Below, in pieces: positions 27,515 to 37,272 of a stretch of 64,000 bases of DNA. Source of the stretch: Treponema sp. (GTDB lineage: Bacteria; Spirochaetota; Spirochaetia; Treponematales; Treponemataceae); the NCBI GenBank assembly GCA_017464425.1, contig JAFUDX010000025.1, positions 186,001 through 250,000 on the forward strand, given 5' to 3'. The position numbers were made by a program, and so were the translations under genes. Below the pieces are notes generated by a model. That model saw only the letters and a program-made list of their open reading frames with translations, did no database searches and had not been told where the DNA came from. The stretch's first letter is position 1, and each line of letters starts with the position of its first letter.

Positions 27515-27579
27515 TTCATCGGAAATAAATAGCGATTCATCGGAAGAAGTCTGAAAATTACTTAAAATCGTGCTAAAAT
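27515..27579 (+). promoter_or_regulatory. LytTR box D and promoter of the chemoreceptor gene
   Basis: Perfect repeats TTCATCGGA at 27515-27523 and 27536-27544, -10 TAAAAT at 27574-27579. The spacing is one base longer than in the other four boxes. No -35 is present. Confidence 0.78.
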
Positions 27580-27584
27580 ACTGT

Positions 27585-27652
27585 GTGGAAATCATGGCGA
27601 ATCGTAAGATTGTTGGTTGCGTTCCATGATAAACCCGTGTCATGATTTCCAC
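27585..27652 (+). promoter_or_regulatory. Structured 5' leader with competing hairpins (possible attenuator)
   Basis: Starting at the predicted transcription start, GTGGAAATCATG (27585-27596) pairs perfectly with CATGATTTCCAC (27641-27652), and T5 follows. Alternatively ATCATGG (27591-27597) pairs with CCATGAT (27624-27630). The two stems share bases and exclude one another. Inside is a small hairpin, AATC-GTAA-GATT (27600-27611). No known riboswitch class was recognised. Confidence 0.55.
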
Positions 27653-27679
27653 TTTTTGCACAAATTCAAGGGGAGATTC

Positions 27680-29848
27680 ATGAAAAACACGATTCTCAAG
27701 CAGATTCTTTTTCCGGTCGTCATTATTCTTGTGCTTCTTACGGCACTCATCGTCGGCACGGTCGTCAAAGTGTTCAGCTCATCGTACCAAGTCGAAATCA
27801 ATCAGCAGAACAAAAACACGGCTTCCTACATTGCTGAGGCGGTCGGGCTGTTTTTGGACGGCGCATACAATGTGAGTGATGAATTTACGCGAAATCCCGA
27901 TGTCATGAGCATGGAAACAAGCTTGCAGTCGCCCGTACTTGCCTCAGTCGTGGCGCGAAACCCGTACTTGGAGTTGATTTACATTCAGGACATGGAAGGC
28001 GTGCAGACGGGCAGATCTTCGGGAACGCTCGGAAACCGAAAAGACCGCTGGTGGTTCAAGCAAATGGTCGCGAATCCACAGTCCTTCATTTCAAAATCAT
28101 ACTATTCTGTGGCGACCAACATGCCCTGCGCTTCGATTTTTCTTCCGCAAAAAAGTGAAGATGGTGGAATCGTCGGCATCGTGGGCGTGGATTTAAAACT
28201 CGACTACATGCTTTCCCTCGTTGACAAATACACTGACGAGCAAAGCTCGCGCTATTCGTTCATCATTGACGGTGAGGGCGTGGTTGTGGCGCACCCAGAC
28301 CGCCGTTTTATCGAAGAACTTTACAATTACAAGACGATGACACACACCGTTTCCGAAAAGAACGCGGACGGTTCGGTCAAAAAAGATGCGGCGGGGCAAG
28401 TCATTACGCGCGAAGAGCGATTTGAGGAAGATTCCGCCTTTATGAACGCAATCAACTCGCTTCTTTCGGGAAAGTCGGGCACGGCACAGGCGGTCGTTGA
28501 CGGCGCGGATTCGTTTCTCGCCTACACTCCCGTCGCGCTCAAAGGAAAATCGGACTCGTGGGGAGTCATAACCGTTCAGCATGTGAGCGACGCGTTCAAG
28601 CTCCGAAACCGAATCTTGCTCTCAACAGAAATCATCGGGGCGATTGCACTTTTCGTGGCGATTCTTGTGATTATTTTTATCGTCCGAACCATCACGAATC
28701 CGATTCGTGGCATGGTTCCCGCGATTCAGCAGCTCGCAGAAGGTGATTTTTCGGGCGCAATCAAGCACAACAAATCCTGCGCGGAAATCAACGATGTCAT
28801 GGAAAGTCTTTCGACCTTCTCCGACACGATGAAAGAAAGCCTTGCTTCCATGAAGAGCTCAAAAATCTCGCTCACAGAGGCGGGCGAAGAACTAAAGCGA
28901 GGCACAGCTGACACCGCAGAGGCGATTTCGGGAATCCTTGAAAACATAAAGAGCATGGACGGCAACTTGAATCATCAGAATGCGAGCGTAAGCTAGACGG
29001 CTTCGAGCATGAATCAGATTCTTTCAAACATTCACGCGCTTGAAACGCTCGTTGAAAAACAGGCGGAAGTCGTACAGCAGGCTTCGAGTGCGATTGAGCA
29101 GATGATTGGAAATATCGGCGAAGTAAACCGCTCTGTGGACAAAATGGCGGACTCATTCGGCGTGCTTGCGCAAAACGCAGAGTCGGGCGCGGCAACACAG
29201 ACGGCTTTGCAGAATCAAATCGGCGAAATCGAAGAGCAGTCAAAGCTCTTGAACGAAGCGAACACGGTCATCGCGAGCATTGCAAGCCAGACGAACCTGC
29301 TCGCCATGAATGCGGCGATTGAGGCGGCACATGCGGGCGAGGCGGGAAAAGGGTTTGCCGTCGTTGCGGACGAAATCCGAAAACTCTCCGAGACTTCAAC
29401 TTCCCAGTCAAAGACAATCGGCGACCAGTTAAAGCGAATCCAAGAGACAATCAACGCGGTCGTCATCTCAACACAAAAAGGCGTGAACGACTACACGCAC
29501 TTGGCGAATGAAATCCACGAGACCGACACACTCGTCCGTCAGATTAAGGCGGCAATGACCGAACAGCAAAGCGGCTCAGCTCAGATTACGGGCGCACTTT
29601 CCCGCCTAAACGACAGTTCGGCAGAAGTGCAAAAAGCCTCGCAGGAAATGACACAGGGAAGCCGCGTGATTATGGACGAAGTCGCGACTCTCCAAGACGA
29701 AACACGCGCAATGAGAGCAGGCATGGACAAAATGAGCGAAAGCGCGTCAAAAATCAGCGAGACAGGAAACGCACTTTCGGGAATTTCCTCGCTTATGGAA
29801 AAATCCATCGAAGAAATCTCACGGCAGGTCGACCAGTTTGAGGTGTAA
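27680..29848 (+). pseudogene. Methyl-accepting chemotaxis protein with an in-frame amber codon
   Basis: Chemoreceptor that would signal to CheA-CheW. ATG 27680 is preceded by AAGGGGA. Encoded in order are membrane helix 1 (about 7-30), a dCache-like ligand domain (about 35-315), membrane helix 2 (about 320-345), HAMP (about 346-400) and the signalling coiled coil. Codon 439 (28994-28996) is TAG, where related receptors have polar residues, and CAG to TAG is the simplest change. The same frame continues to 29848 and contains the kinase-control tip with [21 protein letters not shown]. Full length would be 722 residues. The truncated product lacks the tip. It may be a nonsense allele, read through, or a sequence error. 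Confidence 0.88.
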
Positions 29849-29879
29849 TGCGCCTTCCGCACAAAAACAAGCATATCGT

Positions 29880-29908
29880 ATGACAAAAATAAACAAATGA
29901 GTTATACT
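29880..29908 (+). promoter_or_regulatory. Promoter of the response regulator gene
   Basis: ATGACA (29880-29885), 17-bp spacer, TATACT (29903-29908). Transcription would start at about 29914-29915, at the first possible ATG. Confidence 0.6.
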
Positions 29909-29913
29909 ATAAG

Positions 29914-30357
29914 ATGTGCGTGCGGAACACGAAGAAGAACACCATGAGTTACGACAGACGAGAAGACGGATTACGAAGCGACGGCTCAAAAGGTCATGTT
30001 TTGATTGCGGACGATGCACCTTTCATCACAAAACAACTTGAAAAGATTCTCACCGGCGAGGGCTATAAAATCGTTGGAACAGTGCATGACGGCGAAGCAG
30101 CAGTCGACACTTACAAAGAACAATATCCCGACATCGATTTAGTCACGCTCGATGTAACTATGCCCAAAATGGACGGAATCACTACGCTTGAACAAATTCT
30201 TGCTTTCGACAAGGATGCTCATGTCGTCATGATTACATCGTACAATTCATCAGGGATTATAAAACGCGCACTCATGCTGGGGGCAAAAAATGTCATCATA
30301 AAGCCGATTAAAACAGAAAAGGCCCTTCCCCGCATTATCAGTTCGGTGCGAAAATAG
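29914..30357 (+). CDS. Single-domain (CheY-like) response regulator
   Basis: About 147 residues with one receiver domain from ~residue 27: acidic pair in LIADDAP, phospho-acceptor Asp in VTLDVTMPKMDG, conserved Thr in MITSYNS and Lys in VIIKPIKTEKA. No output domain is present. It lies just downstream of the chemoreceptor gene, so a role in motility signalling is plausible but not proven. The ATG at 29914 sits 5 nt after the -10 and would make a leaderless mRNA; an alternative ATG at 29944 has a weak GAAGAA upstream. The gene ends in a good terminator. Confidence 0.88.
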   Translation: MCVRNTKKNTMSYDRREDGLRSDGSKGHVLIADDAPFITKQLEKILTGEGYKIVGTVHDGEAAVDTYKEQYPDIDLVTLDVTMPKMDGITTLEQILAFDKDAHVVMITSYNSSGIIKRALMLGAKNVIIKPIKTEKALPRIISSVRK

Positions 30358-30383
30358 CTGATTCAATCACAATCCAAGAATTT

Positions 30384-30417
30384 CGGGCAGAAACCATATA
30401 TTTCTGCCCGTTTTTTT
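30384..30417 (+). terminator. Rho-independent terminator after the response regulator
   Basis: A perfect 10-bp stem (30384-30393 with 30401-30410) with a 7-nt loop is followed by T7. Confidence 0.93.
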
Positions 30418-30424
30418 GCATTTT

Positions 30425-31774
30425 TTATTCCAATGTCAAAAATGCTTTGTAGGCTTCGTACGCCTGAGAAATGTCTTCCTTCGCGGTGATTTCCCAGGGC
30501 GCGTGCATTGAAAGCACGGGAACGCCCGCGTCAAGCACATTCATGCCGTATTTTGCGGCGAGGTAGGCAATCGTGCCGCCACCGCCCTGATCGACTTTGC
30601 CAAGTTCTGCCATTTGATAGGTAACGCCCGCCTTGTCGAGAAGCCCCCGCAACCGTGCGATAAATTCTGGGTTTGCGTCGCTCGCCCCGCTCTTTCCGCG
30701 GCTTCCCGTGTATTTGTTAAAAACGATTCCGCCGTTCAAGAAACTTGCGTTTTCTTTGTCGAACAAATCCGCGTTCATCGGGTCAAAGGCGGCGTTCACA
30801 TCGCTTGAAAGCATGTTGCAATTCGCCAAACAGCGGCGAAGCGAAAGCTCGGAATAGCCAAAAGGCAGGCGGGCAATCACTTCGGCAAGCGCGTTCTCAA
30901 AGAAATGGCTTCCCATGCCCGTCGCTCCCACCGAGCCGATTTCTTCTTTATCGACGCAGAGACAGCAGTTTGTGCGAGTGCCCGCGTTGCTCTCAATCAA
31001 GGCACGAGCAGAAGTGTAGGCACAGCTTCGGTCGTCCTGCCCGTAGGCAAGAATCAACGAGCGGTCAAAGCCCAAGTCACGCGCCTTTCCCGCAGGCACC
31101 ACTTCAAGTTCAGCAGAGCCAAAATCAGCTTCTTCGATTCCGTATTTTTCTTTGAGAATCGCAAGAATCGCCTTTTTTGCGGTGATTTTGTCTTTCTTCG
31201 ACTCGGAATTTTCGTCATCTTTTGAGGGAATTGAGCTTCCCGTAATCAAATCAAGGCTTTCACCCGGAATAAAATCGCTCGCAGTTTCCTTCATTTGCTT
31301 TTGCGCCAAATGCGGCAAGATGTCAGAAATGCAGAAAACTGGGTCAGTCTCGCTCTCACCCACGCACACCTGCACGCTCGTTCCGTCTTTTTTACAGACA
31401 ACGCCGTGAATCGCGAGCGGAAGCGTGACCCACTGGTACTTTTTGATTCCGCCGTAATAGTGCGTGTTGAGGTAGACAAGGAAATTGTTTTCATACAGGG
31501 GATTTTGCTTTACATCGAGGCGCGGAGAATCGACATGCGCTCCGAGAATGTTCATGCCCTTTTCGATTGATTCCGAGCCGACCACGAAAAGCGCGACCGC
31601 CTTGTTCATCTTCTGCACATAGACTTTGTCGCCCGCTTTGAGAGAATCGGTTTTGTACACATCGCGGAATCCTGATTTTTCCGCCCAAGAAATAATCTGA
31701 GACACACATTCGCGCTCAGTCTTGCCGTTATCCAAAAATTTTTTGTAATCGGTAATGAGAGATTCGTTTTTCAT
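30425..31774 (-). CDS. M18-family aminopeptidase
   Basis: Zinc aminopeptidase of the aspartyl aminopeptidase family, removing N-terminal (often acidic) residues from peptides in the cytoplasm. Seen are NILGAHVDSPRLD with the metal His and Asp, the CVDKEEIGSVGATG segment with catalytic Glu residues, SSDVNAAFDP, and the final LSMHAPWEIT with another metal His. The start at 31774 (449 residues) is chosen because its ATG overlaps the TGA of the upstream DUF4340 gene (ATGA). A longer frame to 31810 would lie inside that gene. A TATAAT 6 nt upstream is within the previous coding region and may be chance. Confidence 0.93.
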   Translation of the reverse strand: MKNESLITDYKKFLDNGKTERECVSQIISWAEKSGFRDVYKTDSLKAGDKVYVQKMNKAVALFVVGSESIEKGMNILGAHVDSPRLDVKQNPLYENNFLVYLNTHYYGGIKKYQWVTLPLAIHGVVCKKDGTSVQVCVGESETDPVFCISDILPHLAQKQMKETASDFIPGESLDLITGSSIPSKDDENSESKKDKITAKKAILAILKEKYGIEEADFGSAELEVVPAGKARDLGFDRSLILAYGQDDRSCAYTSARALIESNAGTRTNCCLCVDKEEIGSVGATGMGSHFFENALAEVIARLPFGYSELSLRRCLANCNMLSSDVNAAFDPMNADLFDKENASFLNGGIVFNKYTGSRGKSGASDANPEFIARLRGLLDKAGVTYQMAELGKVDQGGGGTIAYLAAKYGMNVLDAGVPVLSMHAPWEITAKEDISQAYEAYKAFLTLE

Positions 31775-32766
31775 GGAGAAATTATAGAGCAAATCCGCCC
31801 GTAAGTCCACAGCGAAAGTTCGTACACCGCATTCTGAGAATAGAAGGCGAAAGCAATTTCCTGCGTATCAAGTTGTGACGGAAGCACTGATTTTTTGTAA
31901 AAACAGGATTTTTCCTCTTCCCCACTTTCAGATTGCGTTGTATGTTCAAAAAAATCAATCTGAACAATTCTGCCGTTTCCATCAAATGCCGTGAGTCGAG
32001 AGATTCTTTTTGCACCAGCACGGTTTTCGTTGCGTTCAAGAAAATCACCATCAAAAAGAATACCGTGGCGCACCGAGCGCAACGCATCTATTTTTGACAA
32101 AAACTGTTCTGATTTTTCATCTAAAACCGTTTTTGCAGAATACGAGCCCGTGAAGTCTTCAAACACAAGCTGTACCGGCTGCTCTATCTCAGGCAAAATG
32201 GCACGCTCCGACCAATAATTTACATCCGTCGTAAGAAATTGATGAAAGTCATTTTGCGTCTCATAGATGTGAGGAGATACCGATGAAGAAAGATAAATTC
32301 TATCGGTAAGAGCCGTTTCATGCCCAAAATAGATTTCAGAAACAGCGTCTGCATCAGAAACAAAAAATGAAACGCGCATAAAAAAGTTATCAGTATTTGA
32401 CTCGCCGCTAAAATCAGTGTTTTTGCTTGAAATTGCATAGAATTTTCGGATTTTTACAGCAGTTTCGATAAATGAATGAATAGATTTTTCGTTCGCACGG
32501 CTTATTATCGCTTGATTGGCATCTGAAACAGTCCATAGTTTTCCGTAGCTGGTGAGCGTTACGATTTCTGCTTGCTCTGTATCGCCCATTTGCTCGATTT
32601 CGATTTTTTTAATGTCTGTGGCATATTTTTTATTCAAAATCGAACTCTCAAGTGATTTCGGACTGTTTCTTTTTTCGGTCGAAAAGATGACAGAAAAGAC
32701 AAACAGAATCAAAGAGAATACAAGGATTTTTAGCAGAATGACATCAATTTTTTTCATCACAGGCAC
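31771..32766 (-). CDS. DUF4340-like membrane-anchored protein
   Basis: 331 residues with an N-terminal membrane anchor (about 8-30) and a long extracytoplasmic part. The segment VTLTSYGKLWTVSDANQA and the following helix resemble DUF4340 proteins, which often accompany GldG-type ABC systems. A GldG-type permease gene is in this window (45346-47562) but not adjacent. Start candidates are GTG 32766 and ATG 32757. It is 6 bp downstream of trmB and coupled to the M18 gene. The function is unknown. Confidence 0.6.
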   Translation of the reverse strand: MPVMKKIDVILLKILVFSLILFVFSVIFSTEKRNSPKSLESSILNKKYATDIKKIEIEQMGDTEQAEIVTLTSYGKLWTVSDANQAIISRANEKSIHSFIETAVKIRKFYAISSKNTDFSGESNTDNFFMRVSFFVSDADAVSEIYFGHETALTDRIYLSSSVSPHIYETQNDFHQFLTTDVNYWSERAILPEIEQPVQLVFEDFTGSYSAKTVLDEKSEQFLSKIDALRSVRHGILFDGDFLERNENRAGAKRISRLTAFDGNGRIVQIDFFEHTTQSESGEEEKSCFYKKSVLPSQLDTQEIAFAFYSQNAVYELSLWTYGRICSIISP

Positions 32767-32772
32767 ATCGAT

Positions 32773-33492
32773 TCAGCACTTGTCAAACAAAAGCTCGCTT
32801 ATCACACGGTTTGCGTCCAATCCTTTTTGCTCGAATCTGGTTTCTGGCCGCCATTCCTGATGTGGCGCATATCCTTCATAGCGATTTTTAAGCCCCTCAG
32901 TTGCCAAAAGCTCTTCCATTCCGAATTCAGCATACGGAAGCCAATCCGTCACAAAATAGAGATACCCGCCTTTTATCAGTCTTTTTGCCATGAGATTGGT
33001 GCGGGGACGCTGAACAAGACGGCGTTTAAAATGGCGTTTTTTTTGCCACGGATCCGGGAAAAAAATGTGGAACGCAGAGACCGTTTCGTCCGCAATCTGA
33101 TTTTTTAGCACTTCCATTGCATCGTGTTCAATAATGCGAAGATTCGTTAGATTTTTGTCGCGGATTTCTCCGAGTAGTTTGCCAACACCAGGCTTGTGCA
33201 CTTCAATTCCAAGATAATTGATGTGCGGATTTGCCTGCGCAATGAGTGCGGTCGCCTTCCCCATGCCAAAGCCAATTTCGATAACGACAGGATTTTTATT
33301 GCCGAAAATGCACTCATAATTAAGCACTTGTTCTGTATACGGAACACAAAACGAATCGTGCAGTGCTTCGTATGCCGCCCGCTCGCTCGCAGTAAAATGC
33401 CCCTGCCGAAGCACGAACGTATGAATTTCACGATGGATTCCATCTGATTTTCTCGTGTTCAGTTCAGTTTCTGTATTCATTTTTTGTTCCAT
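32773..33492 (-). CDS. trmB: tRNA (guanine-N7-)-methyltransferase
   Basis: Uses S-adenosylmethionine to methylate G46 in tRNA variable loops. Seen are the SAM-binding EIGFGMGKA, the [13 protein letters not shown] block and the signature [10 protein letters not shown]. The C-terminus [18 protein letters not shown] is also typical. Start ATG 33492 lies one base after the kinase stop codon; an ATG at 33480 preceded by GGAA is the alternative. A longer frame would overlap the kinase gene. It is part of a minus-strand cluster from 34744 to 30425. Confidence 0.95.
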   Translation of the reverse strand: MEQKMNTETELNTRKSDGIHREIHTFVLRQGHFTASERAAYEALHDSFCVPYTEQVLNYECIFGNKNPVVIEIGFGMGKATALIAQANPHINYLGIEVHKPGVGKLLGEIRDKNLTNLRIIEHDAMEVLKNQIADETVSAFHIFFPDPWQKKRHFKRRLVQRPRTNLMAKRLIKGGYLYFVTDWLPYAEFGMEELLATEGLKNRYEGYAPHQEWRPETRFEQKGLDANRVISELLFDKC

Positions 33493-33493
33493 A

Positions 33494-34744
33494 TTATTCA
33501 CAATCCCTAAAAGTAAGTAATTTTTTTTCGGTCTGGGGAACAGGAAGTTCAATCGTAAATGTTGTTCCCTCGCCCAAACATGAGCTTACACTGATGTCGC
33601 CTGCAAATTCCTTGATAATTTTGTAGCTCATTGCCATTCCAAGCCCTGTTCCGTTTGATTTTGTGGTGAAATATGGCTCAAAGACTCTTGAAGCGGTACT
33701 TTCATCCATGCCGACTCCATCATCAGAAAAGGTAAGAATGTACCGCTCATTTTCGATTTTTGAGGTGATTTTGATTTTTCCGCTCACGAGCGTTGATTTT
33801 GAAGCATCTTCGTCCATACCAAATTTTTTTTCGATTGCAAAAATCGCGTTCTGCGAAAGATTTACGATTACTTCTCGGAACAGTTTTGCATCAAGCAACA
33901 GTCGTACATCGCATGAACACAGATTTGAATCAAGTTCAATGTGCTTTTCGGTGAATTCAGGATTAAAAAATGAGATGAATTCATGCAAGATTTTATTAGG
34001 ATTCACAAGCTCAAGGTTAGCAGAAATAGGACGAACTGCCATGAGAAAATCAACGACGGTTTTGTTAAGCCGCTCAATTTCCTGCGTGACCACATCAAGA
34101 TAGTCTTCAGCATATTTGGGTGGCGGTAAAAGCCCGTCATCATCCCGCTTTTTTTTGATAGCCTTTTGCATGAGCTGAATATGAATGGAAATAGCTCCAA
34201 GCGGATTTTTTATTTCGTGCGCAACGCTCGCAGCCACATTCGTAAGACCGGCCAGCGTTTCCATACGATGAAGAAGCACTTCTTGATTTCGCTTTGCGGT
34301 AACATCATCAATGCGAATAATCGAGCCAATCAGATTTTTTTCCTGTTCCTGATTTTGAACAAGCGGAGTAAGGTACACATCGATAAAACGGACAGAACCG
34401 CCTTTTGTGGTGACCGTGTATTCGCCTGAGATATTGGTTTTATCGTTTTCATGCGCATTCTGAAGGAATTTTGCGATTTCTTCATCATCAATCAGTTTCC
34501 ACACACTCAGATTTTCAGACTTTGAATCTTCTGGATTAACTTTAAAAGGCAAAAATCGTTCCGCTGCTTTATTGATTTTTATGAGACAAAAATGCTCGTC
34601 TACAATCAAAAGCCCGGAAGGAAGGCTCTGAAAAATGGAATCAAACATTTCTGTCTGCGCGTAACAATCTTCTACGAGGTTTTGAATCTGAGACGGAGAA
34701 AGCTTATCGATTTTTTGTGAAACTCTGCGTGAAAATTCTTTCAT
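33494..34744 (-). CDS. PAS-domain sensor histidine kinase (NtrB/AtoS-like), soluble
   Basis: 416 residues without membrane helices. A PAS domain (about 35-150) is followed by a HisKA box with [16 protein letters not shown] and an HATPase domain with N box [16 protein letters not shown]. The G boxes are [10 protein letters not shown] and [12 protein letters not shown]. No response regulator is adjacent, so its partner must lie elsewhere. A -10 TATAAT (34756-34761, minus strand) ends 11 nt before the ATG, leaving a very short leader. trmB follows after one base. Confidence 0.93.
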   Translation of the reverse strand: MKEFSRRVSQKIDKLSPSQIQNLVEDCYAQTEMFDSIFQSLPSGLLIVDEHFCLIKINKAAERFLPFKVNPEDSKSENLSVWKLIDDEEIAKFLQNAHENDKTNISGEYTVTTKGGSVRFIDVYLTPLVQNQEQEKNLIGSIIRIDDVTAKRNQEVLLHRMETLAGLTNVAASVAHEIKNPLGAISIHIQLMQKAIKKKRDDDGLLPPPKYAEDYLDVVTQEIERLNKTVVDFLMAVRPISANLELVNPNKILHEFISFFNPEFTEKHIELDSNLCSCDVRLLLDAKLFREVIVNLSQNAIFAIEKKFGMDEDASKSTLVSGKIKITSKIENERYILTFSDDGVGMDESTASRVFEPYFTTKSNGTGLGMAMSYKIIKEFAGDISVSSCLGEGTTFTIELPVPQTEKKLLTFRDCE

Positions 34745-34802
34745 AGCTTTTCTATATTATACATTTTCCGCCACTTCTGTGCTAGATAAAACTAAATTTC
34801 AG

Positions 34803-34831
34803 TTGAAGTAAGACACAAAAAAAAGTAAAAT
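34803..34831 (+). promoter_or_regulatory. Promoter of serS
   Basis: TTGAAG (34803-34808), 17-bp spacer, TAAAAT (34826-34831). AGAGGA precedes the serS ATG. Confidence 0.75.
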
Positions 34832-34849
34832 GGAATTCAGAGGAACAAA

Positions 34850-36175
34850 ATGCTTGATTATCGATTCATTAAAGAACATCTTGACGAAGTAAAAAAGAAT
34901 ATTTCTGACCGAAACATGGTCGCGGACGCTGATTTGGTCGTGCGCCTTTTTGACGAACGCACTGCCCTCACCACAAAATTGCAGAATTTGCAGCAGAAGC
35001 GAAACGAAAATGCCGCTTCCATGAAGCAAAAACTCGACGCGGAAACTCGCGCAAAATACATCGAGGAAGGCAAAAAGATTAAGGACGATGTTGCCGCCGC
35101 CGAAAAGGAACTCGCCGAAGTTGAGGCAAAACTTGACGAGGCTGGCAGGCAGATTCCGAACATGCACCATCCAGACACGCCAATCGGAAAGCTCGACACC
35201 GAAAACCTTGAAGTCAAAAAGGTCGGCACTCCGCGCAAATTCGATTTCCAGCCGAAAGACCATGTTGCGTTGGGCGAGGACTTGGACATCATCGACTTTG
35301 AGCGCGGAACGAAGGTCTCTGGCCCTAAATTCTACTATTTGAAGAACGAAGCCGTGTTCTTGGAGCAGGCGTTGATTATGTACGCGCTCAATATCCTCCG
35401 TAAGCACGGATTTACGCACTTTATCACGCCTGATGTCGCAAAGCAGGAAATCTTGCAGGGCATCGGCTTTAATCCGCGCGGAAACGAATCGAATGTGTAC
35501 TGTATCGAAGAAGAAGGCACTTGTCTTGTCGCCACGGCAGAAATCACGCTCGGAGGCTTCCACTCAGGCGAAATCTTGGACAAAGCTTCCCTTCCGCTCT
35601 TCTACTGCGGTCTTTCTCACTGCTTTAGGCGGGAAGCGGGTGGAGCGGGTCAGTTCTCAAAGGGCTTGTACCGCGTGCACCAGTTCGACAAGGTTGAGAT
35701 GTTCGTTTATTCTCTCCCCGAAGACTCAGACAAAATCCATGAGCAGCTCCGCTTGATTGAAGAAGAAATCTTCACAGGCTTGGGATTGCCTTTCCATGTC
35801 GTTGACACTTGCACGGGAGACTTGGGAGCACCCGCGTACCGAAAATGGGATTTGGAAGCGTGGATGCCAGGTCGCGCAAACGAGGCACACCCCGAAGGCG
35901 ACTACGGCGAAGTCACTTCAACTTCAAACTGCACGGACTATCAGGCACGCCGCCTCAATGTCAAATACCACGACGATGACGGAAAGAACAAGTATGTGCA
36001 CATGCTGAACGGAACGGCAATCGCGGTGGGGCGGGCAATGCTCGCGATCTTGGAGAACTATCAGAACGCCGACGGCTCGGTAACAATTCCCGAAGTGCTC
36101 GTGCCCTACTGCGGCTTCGACAAAATCGTCCCCAAAGCCAAAAAAGACCCCGTGTATCACGCGGCAAAAAAATAA
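34850..36175 (+). CDS. serS: Seryl-tRNA synthetase
   Basis: Charges tRNA-Ser. The 441 residues are full length. An N-terminal two-helix coiled coil (about 30-105) grips the tRNA. Class II motif 2 is seen in GLSHCFRREAGGAG (about residues 255-268) and motif 3 in NGTAIAVGRAMLAILENYQ (about 388-406). The ETTS-equivalent serine site lies around GEVTSTSNCTDYQ. It has its own promoter and an AGAGGA ribosome-binding site. The AI-2E-family gene follows after 3 bp. Confidence 0.97.
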   Translation: MLDYRFIKEHLDEVKKNISDRNMVADADLVVRLFDERTALTTKLQNLQQKRNENAASMKQKLDAETRAKYIEEGKKIKDDVAAAEKELAEVEAKLDEAGRQIPNMHHPDTPIGKLDTENLEVKKVGTPRKFDFQPKDHVALGEDLDIIDFERGTKVSGPKFYYLKNEAVFLEQALIMYALNILRKHGFTHFITPDVAKQEILQGIGFNPRGNESNVYCIEEEGTCLVATAEITLGGFHSGEILDKASLPLFYCGLSHCFRREAGGAGQFSKGLYRVHQFDKVEMFVYSLPEDSDKIHEQLRLIEEEIFTGLGLPFHVVDTCTGDLGAPAYRKWDLEAWMPGRANEAHPEGDYGEVTSTSNCTDYQARRLNVKYHDDDGKNKYVHMLNGTAIAVGRAMLAILENYQNADGSVTIPEVLVPYCGFDKIVPKAKKDPVYHAAKK

Positions 36176-36178
36176 GGC

Positions 36179-37267
36179 ATGGAAAACAACAGGTTTTTGA
36201 AAGGGATTTTCTATTTTCTCATCTTTATGAGCGTTGTGCTTGCGGGAACAATGCTCAAGGTGCTTGAAAGTTTCTTCAAACCTGTCGTGCTTGCGATTCT
36301 CTTGGCGGCGGTGTTTTATCCGCTCGTCAAAAAACTCAACGCAAAATGCAAAATTCCGTGGATGCTCGGAATCGTGATTGTGTATGTGGTCTTTCTCGTG
36401 ATTTTCACGGGGATTTTCAACCTGCTTTCAACGAGCCTTATGACCATCGTTGAGACCTACCCCAAATACGAAGAGCGGTTCCGCACGATTTACCACACGC
36501 TCCAAAACGAATTCTCGGCGAATTCCAATTCGGGGGTTTTGAATTTCTTCTTTGACTTTAACCAAGACCAAACGCTGCTCGAAAATATTTCAAATCAGCT
36601 TAACATTCTGCCGTTTCTAAAGAATTTCGCGCTCAATTTCACAAACTCGCTCGTTACATTCTTAAAGAGCACTTTTTTGGTTCTTTTGCTTTCGATTTTT
36701 TTGATTTTGGAGATGAAATCATTCAAGGCAAAAATCTTGAACGCCTTTTCAAGCGAAAACAACCAAAAAATCAACGACATCATGCACCGAATCGCAAGCG
36801 ACACCATGCACTACATCTCAATCAAGTTCCTCATTTCGCTCGCGACGGGCTTGCTCGTTTTTGTGTGCTGTCTTATCGCCCGAATCGACTTTCCGCTCGT
36901 ATGGGGATTTTTGGCATTCGTCTTGAACTTCGTGCCCACTTTCGGTTCAATCATTTCATGGGCAGTCACCACGATTTTCGCGTTTTTGCAGTGCTACCCT
37001 CACCCCGCGCCCATCATTTTCATCGCAATCGCAGTGCTCGTCATCAATCTCGTTTTGGGAAATGTGGTCGAGCCACGCATTGAGGGCGAAAATTTGGGAA
37101 TCTCGCCGTTCGTGATTTTGGTAAGTTTGTCTCTCTGGGGCTGGCTCTGGGGATTTATGGGGCTGATTCTCGCCGTTCCGCTCATGGTCATCATCAAGAT
37201 TTTCTGCGAAAATATTTCCTACCTAAGACCAATTGGGATATTGCTGGGTAGCGAACGGCACGCGTAG
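36179..37267 (+). CDS. AI-2E transporter family (PF01594-type) membrane protein
   Basis: 362 residues with about eight membrane helices and a soluble stretch at about 95-150, the layout of the AI-2E/YhhT family of putative permeases. The C-terminal part, with GLLVFVC...DFPLVWGFLAFVLNFVPTFGS and VVEPRIEGENLGISPF, is the most conserved region. The substrate cannot be deduced; many members have no link to AI-2. It is probably co-transcribed with serS. A bidirectional terminator lies just after. Confidence 0.88.
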   Translation: MENNRFLKGIFYFLIFMSVVLAGTMLKVLESFFKPVVLAILLAAVFYPLVKKLNAKCKIPWMLGIVIVYVVFLVIFTGIFNLLSTSLMTIVETYPKYEERFRTIYHTLQNEFSANSNSGVLNFFFDFNQDQTLLENISNQLNILPFLKNFALNFTNSLVTFLKSTFLVLLLSIFLILEMKSFKAKILNAFSSENNQKINDIMHRIASDTMHYISIKFLISLATGLLVFVCCLIARIDFPLVWGFLAFVLNFVPTFGSIISWAVTTIFAFLQCYPHPAPIIFIAIAVLVINLVLGNVVEPRIEGENLGISPFVILVSLSLWGWLWGFMGLILAVPLMVIIKIFCENISYLRPIGILLGSERHA

Positions 37268-37272
37268 CGGGC

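Noticed and set aside
27585..27652. Cyclic-di-GMP riboswitch in the chemoreceptor leader
   Set aside because: The conserved core of either known class is missing; only competing stems and a GTAA loop are seen.
28994..28996. Amber codon read as pyrrolysine
   Set aside because: Chemoreceptors do not use pyrrolysine, no PYLIS-like context or pyl genes are seen, and a CAG to TAG mutation is simpler.
31781..31786. TATAAT 6 nt before the M18 gene as a leaderless promoter
   Set aside because: It lies inside the coding end of the previous gene, which is coupled to the M18 gene by ATGA; it may be chance.
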